A stretch of 23,522 nucleotides of DNA, taken from Chloroflexi bacterium RBG_13_51_52. GTDB lineage: Bacteria; Chloroflexota; Dehalococcoidia; Dehalococcoidales; RBG-16-60-22. How positions within the stretch are numbered: position 1 is the stretch's first letter; every line of letters begins with the position of its first letter. Location of the stretch: contig MGMT01000032.1 of NCBI GenBank assembly GCA_001796525.1, forward strand, positions 1 to 23,522. The letters are read 5' to 3'. The notes beneath the pieces are model-generated. The model worked only from the letters and a program-made list of their open reading frames with translations, did not search any database and had not been told where the DNA came from. Made by a program: the position numbers and the translations under genes. This document shows positions 1 through 6,903 of the stretch, in pieces.

Positions 1-421
1 GCAATGCTATTTTCTCCGTAGAGGCTTTTACGCCTAATTTTTTTAGAGCATCTACGAGCGACCCTATCGGACGCCGGCTTAGGGACGGGCCACCAACCAG
101 GCGGTGGTGCCCGGGAATAAGGGAACACACAGCCGTCATTATCCTCATAGTAGTCGCCGACTCCCCGCAGTCGAGATCGCCGGAGCCAACGCGGAACCTG
201 CCCCCGGTGACCTTCAAAACATCACCATCTTTCCGGATAATCGTGCCCAACTGCATGAGGATATTGGCAGCGGCATTGGTATCACCGCTGACCAGTGGGT
301 GAACAATCTGGCTTTCTCCGGCACTTAAAGCGGCGCATACCAGCGCCCGGATGGTCATGCTTTTAGAAGAAGGCACAGACACAGTCCCTCTAATAATACT
401 TCTACCGATGGTAACTCTCAT
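1..421 (-). CDS. aroA: 3-phosphoshikimate 1-carboxyvinyltransferase (EPSP synthase), N-terminal part
   Basis: AroA transfers the enolpyruvyl group of PEP to shikimate-3-phosphate, the sixth step of the shikimate pathway, in the cytoplasm. About 140 N-terminal residues are visible out of roughly 420-430 usual for the family; the rest lies beyond the left edge. The N-terminus shows IRGTVSVPSSKSMTIRAL (residues 10-27) with the substrate-binding lysine K20 and the following serine, then GDTNAA (46-51), then CGESATTMR (85-93) and a SRRPIG motif near 115-120. The ATG at 421 lies inside the 3' end of aroK, overlapping it by 20 bases, so translation is probably coupled. Odd point: the conserved S-G-T of the PEP-site loop reads S-A-T (A89). 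The identification is secure, and the frame is open across the whole visible part. Confidence 0.96.
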   Translation of the reverse strand, partial: MRVTIGRSIIRGTVSVPSSKSMTIRALVCAALSAGESQIVHPLVSGDTNAAANILMQLGTIIRKDGDVLKVTGGRFRVGSGDLDCGESATTMRIMTAVCSLIPGHHRLVGGPSLSRRPIGSLVDALKKLGVKASTEKIAL

Positions 422-932
422 GGCCCTTTAGTTTCTCCAATATTTTATCCGCAACCGAATCAATATTAAGCCTGGACGTATTTACGGTAATATCCGCCGC
501 CCGGTTATAAAAGGGCCGGCGAAATTCCAGTAGCTTTTTTATCTGCTGCTCGCGGTCGGCTACATTCAGCAAAGGTCGACCATCCATATCACGCGAAGTG
601 CGCTTTAAAATAACCGAAGGCGAAGCCGATAGACATATTATAACGCTTTCTTTTTTCAAACGTTCAATATTTATTGTATTAAGAATACTACCACCGCCGC
701 AAGCGATAACGACATCCTTTTTAGTAGCGATGTCCCGGACTGCCTCAATCTCCAGCTCACGAAAGCGAATTTCGCCGTCCTGACGGAATATCTCGGGGAT
801 AGACCTGCCGGCATTTTTCTCGATTACAGCGTCCAGTTCGATAAACTTTTTATCCAGCTTCCGGGCAAGCACTTTACCAACTGCCGTTTTGCCCGTCCCC
901 ATAAAGCCGATGAGGGCGATACTAGTCTTCAT
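402..932 (-). CDS. aroK: Shikimate kinase
   Basis: This enzyme phosphorylates shikimate to shikimate-3-phosphate with ATP, the fifth step of the pathway. At 176 aa it is a normal length for this small P-loop kinase. The Walker A loop is GFMGTGKT (residues 9-16). Family landmarks follow: D34 in the ELD segment, the FRELE motif with R58 (57-61) that contacts shikimate, the GGGS loop (79-82), and RPLL (119-122) in the lid region. The ATG at 932 overlaps the aroE stop by 11 bases. The 3' end contains the start of aroA. It reads as a complete standalone kinase, not fused to aroB or aroE as in some bacteria. Confidence 0.97.
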   Translation of the reverse strand: MKTSIALIGFMGTGKTAVGKVLARKLDKKFIELDAVIEKNAGRSIPEIFRQDGEIRFRELEIEAVRDIATKKDVVIACGGGSILNTINIERLKKESVIICLSASPSVILKRTSRDMDGRPLLNVADREQQIKKLLEFRRPFYNRAADITVNTSRLNIDSVADKILEKLKGHESYHR

Positions 933-1794
933 GTTTCTCCAACATTTTTACAGCTTCCTGCCGCATAAGTTCAACAGGAGCTTTTTGCCCCGTCCACTTT
1001 TCAAAAGCCAGCGCCCCCTGCCAGGCAAGCATATCAACACCGCCGATGGTTTTCGCACCAGCGGAAGCGGCTTCCTTCAGGAGTTTTGTTTGCAGGGGAT
1101 TATAGACGATATCAAAAACCGCCGGGACTTTATTCAATAGCCCAGCCGGTACAAGGCTGGCATTATACGCTGGGGACATCCCGACGCTGGTGGCATTAAC
1201 CAGAAGATTAGCACCGGGGAGTATATCAGTGATATGACCGAGTTCAAAGACCTTCACTTCTATATGGAGTTCATCGAGAATAAATTGGGCGATATTTTCC
1301 GCCCAGTCAAGCTCCTGCTGACGGTTGAGAATGGTAAGGCGAGCGCCTTTTTCCACCAGAATGTAAGAAATGGCATGGGAAGCACCGCCAGCACCAAGCA
1401 CAACGACTTTTTTACCCTTGGGATCAATGCCGTGCTCCAGTAAAGCCAGAAGGAAACCCTCGGCATCGGTGTTATAGCCCCTCAATTCGCCGTTATTATT
1501 TACCACGGTATTGACGGCGCCGATTTTCTCCGCCAGGGGGTCGAGACTATCCAGCAATGGTATGACCGTGACCTTATGCGGTATGGTGACATTAAAGCCG
1601 GCAACATTCAGGGCTTTAAGACCGGCGACGGCTTGAGGCAGTTCTTCCGGCCTGACGCGGAAGGGAATATAAACGTAGTCCAGCCCCAGTTGTTGAAAGG
1701 CAGCATTATGCATCGCCGGCGACATAGTATGCTCAACGGGGTCGCCGATGAGGGCACAGATTTTAGTTTTTCCGGAGATTCCTTTATTTAACAT
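922..1794 (-). CDS. aroE: Shikimate dehydrogenase (NADP+)
   Basis: AroE reduces 3-dehydroshikimate to shikimate with NADPH, the fourth step of the pathway. The 290-residue length fits the family. The N-terminal substrate domain has SPAMHNAAF (25-33), which binds shikimate, then NVTIPHK with the catalytic lysine K74, N95 in GAVNT, and D110 in GYNTD. The Rossmann nucleotide-binding loop GAGGAS is at 134-139. The ATG overlaps the end of aroD by 11 bases. The presence of the K74/D110 pair and the position between aroD and aroK favour AroE proper over the YdiB or quinate dehydrogenase relatives. Confidence 0.97.
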   Translation of the reverse strand: MLNKGISGKTKICALIGDPVEHTMSPAMHNAAFQQLGLDYVYIPFRVRPEELPQAVAGLKALNVAGFNVTIPHKVTVIPLLDSLDPLAEKIGAVNTVVNNNGELRGYNTDAEGFLLALLEHGIDPKGKKVVVLGAGGASHAISYILVEKGARLTILNRQQELDWAENIAQFILDELHIEVKVFELGHITDILPGANLLVNATSVGMSPAYNASLVPAGLLNKVPAVFDIVYNPLQTKLLKEAASAGAKTIGGVDMLAWQGALAFEKWTGQKAPVELMRQEAVKMLEKHED

Positions 1795-2452
1795 TCCCGA
1801 GCATCCTGTAAATTTCCCTCAAATCCTTCACTGTAACCTGCCCTTCCGCAGATTCTTTCCCCTCCCCTACCGAGGCATAGGTTAAATAGCCGCCCACCAG
1901 CGGGCAAAGGACGCGGGACAACTGCCCGGCAGCGCCCATGGCGAAGGATATAATATTTGTCTCCGAGAAGTCGGCGATAAGCTGCAGGACAGCCAGATTA
2001 TCGGCGAAGCTGCGGGCGGTGGTAACGACCTTACAGATTCCGGCGCCCGCCGCGAGCTGGTTGATAACTATCTGCCGCAGCCTATCCAAGGGCGGTGTTT
2101 CCTCGATATTATGGTAGGAAACCAGACATTCCGCCCTGCCTTTGATTTCATCGACTATTTTTTCAACGTCCGGGGTTGCCAGCTCAATATCAATAATGTC
2201 CGCGCCGAGTTCCACAGCATGGCGGAGCTCCTTGATTCTCGCCGCTTCCTTGCCTTCCCATCTTCCCCCCTCGTCAGCCCGGCGGTTGCAGGCTATCCAG
2301 GGCTTTTTAAGATGCGCCGCCACTTTCCGCCAGTCTTTCCCGATGAGGTCGATACGCACCTCAAAAAGGTCGACCAGCGGCTCGATGGCGTCCAAAGCAT
2401 CAAGGTCGCTATTAACGACAGCCGCACATATTCTAGGCGGGTCTCCAGCCAA
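1784..2452 (-). CDS. aroD: 3-dehydroquinate dehydratase, type I
   Basis: This enzyme dehydrates 3-dehydroquinate to 3-dehydroshikimate through a Schiff base on lysine. I chose the TTG at 2452. It sits six bases downstream of a strong ribosome-binding site, GGGGAGG (complement of 2459-2465), and gives 222 aa, normal for type I enzymes. An in-frame ATG at 2503 would add 17 residues but has no visible ribosome-binding site and lies deep inside aroB. In the 222-aa numbering, the active site shows EVRID (E31, R33), SYHN with catalytic H114, and CKVVTTA with Schiff-base K141. R180 (LSRV) and Q205 (AEGQ) complete the site. The start overlaps the end of aroB by 20 bases. The class is clearly type I (AroD), not the small type II AroQ. 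Confidence 0.95.
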   Translation of the reverse strand: MAGDPPRICAAVVNSDLDALDAIEPLVDLFEVRIDLIGKDWRKVAAHLKKPWIACNRRADEGGRWEGKEAARIKELRHAVELGADIIDIELATPDVEKIVDEIKGRAECLVSYHNIEETPPLDRLRQIVINQLAAGAGICKVVTTARSFADNLAVLQLIADFSETNIISFAMGAAGQLSRVLCPLVGGYLTYASVGEGKESAEGQVTVKDLREIYRMLGNVK

Positions 2453-3527
2453 ATAACACCTCCCCGATAAGTCCGATATCGACTTTATCGCTGACAAAGG
2501 CATTGCCGAGCGACTTTAACAAGACGAACATTATTTTATCATCACGGACCTTTTTATCATGTTTGATTAAATCGAGCAGCTTTTCTTTTTCATCGCGGTT
2601 CAACTCCGGCAATTTCACGGGCAGTCCCGCCTGTCCGATAACCGCTTCCAGCTTAATTGCTTCATCTTCATGGAGCATACCGAGACGCCGCGATATTTTA
2701 GCCGCCGCTATCATGCCGATGGCTACCGCCTGGCCGTGTTTAATTTTAAAATCCGTAACGGCTTCAACGGCATGGCCAACGGTATGGCCGTAATTCAATA
2801 TTCTCCTTAAGTCGGACTCCTTTTCGTCGGCTTCGACGACCGACGCTTTAATGCGCACGTTTTTTTCAAGGATATTTCCCAGTACCGCGGGGTTTAAAGA
2901 CATGGCGTTTTCTATATTTTCTCCGAGGAAATCGAGAAACCCCTTGTCTTTTATGGCAGCATGCTTTATCACTTCAGCCATACCGTTGGACATCTCTTCT
3001 CTGGGAAGCGTCTTGAGAGTATCCATATCGGCGACTACCATGCTCGGCTGATAGAACGCCCCGATCATATTTTTCAGGCTACCGTGGTCGACGGCCGTCT
3101 TGCCGCCGACGCTGCTATCAACCATCGCCAAAAGCGTAGTTGGCACCTGGACCAGGGGGACGCCGCGCATGTAGGTAGCGGCGATAAAACCGGCAAGGTC
3201 GCCGATGACGCCCCCACCCAGCGCCAGCACGGGAGACGTCCTTTCAATGAAAGCTTCGGCCATTTTCTGGTAAAGTCGACCAGCGTTTGCCAGGGTCTTT
3301 TGCTCCTCGCCCGGAGGCACTTCCAGAACGGTTACCGTAAAGCCGGCGTTAGACAGGCCACGCTCCAGAACATCGGCATTAAGTTCCCTGACACTGGTAT
3401 CGGTGATAATAACAGCTTTGCCGGAGAAACCCATCTGCTTCAACCAGAGCCCAACGCGGGGCAGCAGACCGGACCCGATAGATATTTCATAGCTGTTTTG
3501 ACCGAGTTCTACTTTTACTTTTATCAT
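2433..3527 (-). CDS. aroB: 3-dehydroquinate synthase
   Basis: AroB converts DAHP to 3-dehydroquinate, the second step of the pathway, using NAD+ and a divalent metal. It is 364 aa, the usual size. The NAD-binding glycine motif GGGVIGDLAGF is at 104-114 and PTTLLAMVDSSVGGK at 129-143. The metal ligands are visible as E185 (MAEVIKHA), H248 (NYGHTVGH) and H264 (KHG). It is the first visible gene of the aro unit. An in-frame stop lies directly before the ATG at 3527, so this is the longest possible form. The only upstream ribosome-binding candidate is a weak AAAGGT about 12 bases away. DAHP synthase, which often precedes aroB, is absent here because the divergent str block begins about 295 bp away. 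Confidence 0.97.
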   Translation of the reverse strand: MIKVKVELGQNSYEISIGSGLLPRVGLWLKQMGFSGKAVIITDTSVRELNADVLERGLSNAGFTVTVLEVPPGEEQKTLANAGRLYQKMAEAFIERTSPVLALGGGVIGDLAGFIAATYMRGVPLVQVPTTLLAMVDSSVGGKTAVDHGSLKNMIGAFYQPSMVVADMDTLKTLPREEMSNGMAEVIKHAAIKDKGFLDFLGENIENAMSLNPAVLGNILEKNVRIKASVVEADEKESDLRRILNYGHTVGHAVEAVTDFKIKHGQAVAIGMIAAAKISRRLGMLHEDEAIKLEAVIGQAGLPVKLPELNRDEKEKLLDLIKHDKKVRDDKIMFVLLKSLGNAFVSDKVDIGLIGEVLFGWRPA

Positions 3528-3549
3528 TTATGTAATTTTACCTTTACTT

Positions 3550-3576
3550 ATTATGTATTGCAATAAGATGTATCAA
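3550..3576 (-). promoter_or_regulatory. Possible promoter for the aro unit
   Basis: On the minus strand a TTGATA box (3571-3576) is followed after 15 bases by CATAAT (3550-3555). Both match the sigma-70-type consensus at five of six bases, but the spacer is shorter than the usual 16-18. Transcription would begin only about 15 bases before the aroB ATG. AT-rich DNA gives such matches by chance, so this is a weak candidate. Confidence 0.25.
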
Positions 3577-3656
3577 ATAAATAGATATAAATCAAGGTAT
3601 TTTTACGTTAATTACAAATGAAGAATAAATTATTGGTTATTTTCTCTGTAAAGATG

Positions 3657-3686
3657 TTGACAGGAGGCATAAATATATGTTACATT
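3657..3686 (+). promoter_or_regulatory. Candidate promoter for the rpsL-to-rplM block
   Basis: An exact TTGACA (3657-3662) is followed by TACATT (3681-3686) after 18 bases, or TTACAT (3680-3685) after 17. The -35 is perfect but the -10 is only a three- or four-of-six match. A/T-rich DNA lies just upstream, as expected for a strong ribosomal promoter. Transcription would start near 3692 and leave a leader of about 130 nt before rpsL. The call rests on the consensus match and on the need for a promoter in this gap. Confidence 0.45.
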
Positions 3687-3703
3687 TAATGTTTGGTACT
3701 TAG
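3677..3703 (+). other. Possible eight-codon leader ORF
   Basis: An ATG at 3677 opens the short frame MLHLMFGT, which ends at TAG 3701-3703. It is preceded by a perfect AGGAGG (3662-3667) nine bases upstream, a better ribosome-binding site than that of rpsL. It overlaps the candidate -35/-10 region, so it can be translated only if transcription starts further upstream. It could be a chance combination. Confidence 0.2.
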
Positions 3704-3718
3704 AATTCAGTAAAAGTA

Positions 3719-3749
3719 GATAGATTGAGCTGAAAAACCTCTCTCTATC
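3719..3749 (+). promoter_or_regulatory. Upstream hairpin in the rpsL leader
   Basis: GATAGA (3719-3724) pairs with TCTATC (3744-3749). After a 2x2 internal mismatch, GAG (3727-3729) pairs with CTC (3739-3741), leaving a nine-base loop. It is modest on its own and stands next to a much stronger hairpin in the same leader. No poly-T run follows, so it is not a terminator. Confidence 0.3.
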
Positions 3750-3759
3750 ACATTACAAG

Positions 3760-3798
3760 AATTCGCAATGGATGGGCTCAGGCTCATCCATTATAATT
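3760..3798 (+). promoter_or_regulatory. Strong hairpin in the rpsL leader
   Basis: An inverted repeat pairs 3767-3777 with 3782-3792: eleven base pairs including one G-U, closed by the four-base loop TCAG. Beyond a small internal loop, AATT (3760-3763) pairs with AATT (3795-3798). The stem ends two bases before AAGGGGGG (3801-3808), the G-rich tract likely to serve as the rpsL ribosome-binding region. No run of T follows on either strand, which argues against a terminator. A cis-acting site for translational feedback by a ribosomal protein (for example S7 or S12) is a reasonable inference. Confidence 0.5.
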
Positions 3799-3822
3799 GT
3801 AAGGGGGGTTAGAAAAGAGATA

Positions 3823-4263
3823 ATGCCAACGATTAATCAGCTAGTACGAAAAGGGCGTAAAAAGGCTATCGTCAAAGACAAAACGCCGGCACTCGGGTTT
3901 ACCTACAACTCGTTGAAAAACAGAGTGTTGCGAGGCAAGAGTTCTCCGCAAAAGCGCGGCGTCTGCATCCAGGTAAAGACGACTACCCCCAAAAAACCCA
4001 ATTCCGCCCTGCGCAAGATAGCCAAAGTGCGGCTGACCAATCACGTTGAGGTAACCGCGTATATACCCGGAGAAGGACACGAGCTGCAGGAGCACTCGGT
4101 AGTATTAATCCGCGGCGGGCGCGTACCGGACCTGCCCGGCGTACGCTACCACATCATCCGGGGAACAATGGACACCACCGGGGTGGCCAACCGAAAACAG
4201 GGCCGCAGCAAATACGGCGCTAAAAAGGGCAAGGGGAAGGCTGCCGAAGAAACCACTACTTAA
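3823..4263 (+). CDS. rpsL: 30S ribosomal protein S12
   Basis: S12 sits at the decoding centre and shapes tRNA selection accuracy. I chose the ATG at 3823, which gives the canonical start MPTINQLVRKGRKK; upstream in-frame extension would run into the leader hairpin. The length is 146 aa, against about 124 in E. coli. The surplus comes from an insertion of about 14 residues (within 25-41, between TPAL and SPQKRGVC) and a short Lys/Glu/Thr tail. The PNSA loop (TPKKPNSALRK, 55-65) is intact. The second drug-binding loop reads GGRVPDLPGVRYH, with P102 where nearly all bacteria have lysine; the neighbouring D103, the usual methylthiolation site, is kept. The G-tract ribosome-binding site is unusually far (14 bases) from the start. 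Confidence 0.97.
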   Translation: MPTINQLVRKGRKKAIVKDKTPALGFTYNSLKNRVLRGKSSPQKRGVCIQVKTTTPKKPNSALRKIAKVRLTNHVEVTAYIPGEGHELQEHSVVLIRGGRVPDLPGVRYHIIRGTMDTTGVANRKQGRSKYGAKKGKGKAAEETTT

Positions 4264-4278
4264 TTACGAGGAAATATT

Positions 4279-4749
4279 ATGGCTAGAAGAGCTAGAACAG
4301 AAAAAAGAGAAATCATACCTGACGCAAAGTACCGCAGTATAACCGTATCGCGTTTGATAGTGAAAGTCATGGAACGCGGCAAGAAAAGAACCGCGGAAAA
4401 CGTAGTTTACAACGCTTTAGAGAAGCTGGGACAGCAGGTCTCCAAAGACCCGGTAACCGCGCTGGAACAGGCGGTGAAAAATGCCACGCCGCTCCTCCAG
4501 GTTAAACCGAGGCGCGTCGGGGGCGCTACCTACCAGGTACCGATAGAAGTACAGCCCGACCGAGGACTTTTCCTCGCCCTTTCATGGCTGATACAGTCCG
4601 CCCGCGCCAGGAAGGGCAAGGCGATGCACGAAAAACTAGCCGACGAACTTGCCGAGGCTTTCCAGGGACAGGGGAATACAATCAAGAAACGAGAGGATAC
4701 GCACAAAATGGCCGAGGCAAACCGTGCCTTTGCTCATTACAGGTGGTAA
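4279..4749 (+). CDS. rpsG: 30S ribosomal protein S7
   Basis: S7 nucleates assembly of the 30S head by binding the 3' major domain of 16S rRNA and contributes to the E site. At 156 aa it matches the family. The core motif VKPRRVGGATYQVPIEV (75-91) is clear, as is the C-terminal KREDTHKMAEANRAFAHYRW region. The gene starts 15 bases after rpsL with GAGG eight bases upstream of the ATG. In E. coli, S7 represses its own operon through the rpsL-rpsG gap. Here that gap is too short to hold a comparable structure, so any feedback site is more likely in the leader before rpsL. Confidence 0.97.
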   Translation: MARRARTEKREIIPDAKYRSITVSRLIVKVMERGKKRTAENVVYNALEKLGQQVSKDPVTALEQAVKNATPLLQVKPRRVGGATYQVPIEVQPDRGLFLALSWLIQSARARKGKAMHEKLADELAEAFQGQGNTIKKREDTHKMAEANRAFAHYRW

Positions 4750-4815
4750 AGAATTTTAGTGATTAATAGCAGTGTTAAATTAAAGAACAATAAAATGGCA
4801 GCAGGAGAGACTAAA

Positions 4816-6903
4816 GTGTCCAGAGAATTTCCTCTGGAGGATATTCGAAACATAGGCATCATTGCCCATATCGATGCCGGAAAAACCACCGTCACCGAGA
4901 GGATACTTTATTACACCGGCAGGACTTATAAACTGGGCGAGGTGCACGAGGGCACTGCAGTTATGGACTGGATGGACCAGGAGCGGGAACGCGGGATTAC
5001 GATTACGGCAGCCGCCACAACCTGCTACTGGCGCGAGCACCGAATCAACATTATAGATACCCCGGGACATGTGGATTTCACCGCCGAAGTCGAACGCAGT
5101 TTACGAGTTCTTGACGGCGGTGTAGTTGTTTTCGATGCTGTTTCCGGCGTAGAAGCGCAGTCAGAAACTGTCTGGCGGCAGGCGGACAGATATAAGGTGC
5201 CGCGCATTTGTTATGTCAATAAAATGGACCGCATAGGCGCCAGCTTTAACCGGACGGTTTCCATGATAGAGACGCGACTCCAGGCGACTCCCCTGCCGAT
5301 ACAGCTTCCGTTGGGTTCAGAGGAGCGTTTTTACGGAATAGTCGATTTAGTAAGAAATACAGCCTGGCGCTACAGCAAAGACCCCGATGCCGAGCCGGAA
5401 GAAATGCCGATTCCAGATGATGAAATAAACAGGGCTGCCGAAGCCCGGCAGCACCTGATTGCCAAGGTTGCCGAACATGACGACGATATGATGATAGCAT
5501 ATATCGAAGGGCATGAAGTCAAGCCGGAAGAACTTAAAAAAGCTTTAAGAAGGGTAACCCTGAAAATCAAAGGCGTGCCCGTAATTTGCGGCAGCGCTTT
5601 AAAGAACATGGGGATGCAGAGGCTTCTCGACGCGGTGGTGGACTACCTTCCCTCACCGCTGGAAGTACCGCCCGTAGAGGGAATCGACACAAAGACCAAT
5701 GCGAGAGTTGTTAGAGAAGCCGACGATAACGCTCCGTTCTCTGCGCTGGCATTCAAAGTAGTAACCGACCCCTTCGTGGGTCGATTGGTGTATTTTAGAG
5801 TGTATTCCGGCAAAGTAAAGGTAGGCGCGCAGGTCTATAATCCCACCAGGGAAAGGCCGGAACGAATCGGGCGCCTGCTCCTGATGCACGCCAATCACCG
5901 CGAAGATATTACCTCCGCCGATACCGGCGCCATCGTTGCTACACTCGGACTTAAAAATACCTTTACCGGCGATACCCTCTGCGACCCTACCAAATCCATC
6001 CTTCTCGAATCCATTAGCTTCCCCGAACCCGTGATTTCAGTTGCCATCGAGCCCAAGACCAGAGCCGACCAGGACAAAATGGGCGAATCCCTGCAAAAAC
6101 TCACCGAAGAAGACCCCACTTTTAAAGTTACCTTTAATGATGAAACCGGCCAGACGATTATCTCCGGCATGGGCGAACTTCACCTGGAGGTTATCACCAG
6201 CCGGCTTATCCGTGAATTTAACGTGGGCGTTAAAGTGGGGCGTCCGCGCGTGGCTTATAAAGAGACGATTACCCAGCCGATCAAAGTCGAGGGCAGGTTC
6301 GTGCGGCAGAGCGGGGGCCACGGCCAATACGGCGTGGTGAAAGTAGAATTCGAACCGCAGCCGCGCGGCAAGGGTTTTGAGTTTATAGATGCGCTTAGAG
6401 GCACCGCGATACCAAGGCAGTACGTTACTCCGGTCAAATCCGGCATCAAAGAGGCTATGGAGACCGGTGTGCTGGCGGGCTATCCGGTGGTGGACATCAA
6501 GGCTACCCTTTACGACGGCAGCTACCATGACGTCGATTCTTCCGAAATGGCTTTTAAGATGGCCGGTTCGATAGCTTTAAAAGACGGCATCAGGAAAGGC
6601 AAGCCAATACTCCTGGAGCCGATAATGAAACTGGAAGTAGTAACGCCGGAGCAATTTCTCGGCGACATCATCGGCGACCTTAATTCCAGGAGGGGTCACA
6701 TCGGTAAAATAGACCCGCAGGGCGATACATTTATCATCCACTGCCTGATACCCATGGCGGAATCCTTCGGATACGCCACAAGCCTGCGGTCGCTGACCCA
6801 GGGGCGGGCAACGCACTCGCTGGAATTTCACAGCTACGAGCAACTCCCGTCAGAAAAGACGGACGAGATTATAGAAAAGGCTTTAGGCAAGAAAGATGGC
6901 TAA
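4816..6903 (+). CDS. fusA: Translation elongation factor G
   Basis: EF-G is the GTPase that drives translocation and, with RRF, ribosome recycling. I chose the GTG at 4816 because AGGAGAG (4803-4809) lies six bases upstream; it gives 695 aa, the standard size. Upstream in-frame starts (GTG 4759, ATG 4795) lack a ribosome-binding site. The G domain shows AHIDAGKTT (17-25), DTPGHVDF (81-88) and NKMD (135-138). Domain IV carries GGHGQYG and the tip motif YHDVDSSEMAF. The 66-base gap after rpsG is the largest in the plus-strand block. The 3' end overlaps rpsJ by eight bases. No tuf gene follows. Confidence 0.97.
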   Translation: MSREFPLEDIRNIGIIAHIDAGKTTVTERILYYTGRTYKLGEVHEGTAVMDWMDQERERGITITAAATTCYWREHRINIIDTPGHVDFTAEVERSLRVLDGGVVVFDAVSGVEAQSETVWRQADRYKVPRICYVNKMDRIGASFNRTVSMIETRLQATPLPIQLPLGSEERFYGIVDLVRNTAWRYSKDPDAEPEEMPIPDDEINRAAEARQHLIAKVAEHDDDMMIAYIEGHEVKPEELKKALRRVTLKIKGVPVICGSALKNMGMQRLLDAVVDYLPSPLEVPPVEGIDTKTNARVVREADDNAPFSALAFKVVTDPFVGRLVYFRVYSGKVKVGAQVYNPTRERPERIGRLLLMHANHREDITSADTGAIVATLGLKNTFTGDTLCDPTKSILLESISFPEPVISVAIEPKTRADQDKMGESLQKLTEEDPTFKVTFNDETGQTIISGMGELHLEVITSRLIREFNVGVKVGRPRVAYKETITQPIKVEGRFVRQSGGHGQYGVVKVEFEPQPRGKGFEFIDALRGTAIPRQYVTPVKSGIKEAMETGVLAGYPVVDIKATLYDGSYHDVDSSEMAFKMAGSIALKDGIRKGKPILLEPIMKLEVVTPEQFLGDIIGDLNSRRGHIGKIDPQGDTFIIHCLIPMAESFGYATSLRSLTQGRATHSLEFHSYEQLPSEKTDEIIEKALGKKDG

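Larger units (their letters stand above)
3528..3822. other. AT-rich divergent intergenic region between aroB and rpsL
   Basis: This is the only gap near 300 bp without a gene. It must carry the promoters for both the leftward aro unit and the rightward ribosomal block. It is distinctly richer in A and T than the flanking genes. Candidate elements inside it are annotated separately: a weak leftward promoter, a rightward TTGACA box, an eight-codon mini-ORF and two inverted repeats close to rpsL. I see no tRNA, terminator or long open frame that looks real. Confidence 0.85.

Noticed and set aside
2961..3566. Plus-strand open frame of 201 codons opposite aroB
   Set aside because: It is antisense to a full-length AroB with all active-site residues, and no protein family is recognisable.
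3767..3792. Strong hairpin read as a rho-independent terminator
   Set aside because: No T run follows it on either strand, and it stands just before rpsL rather than after a gene.
3772..3822. N-terminal extension of rpsL from an ATG at 3772
   Set aside because: That ATG is inside the hairpin stem, lacks a ribosome-binding site and adds residues unknown in S12; the ATG at 3823 gives the canonical MPTINQLV start.
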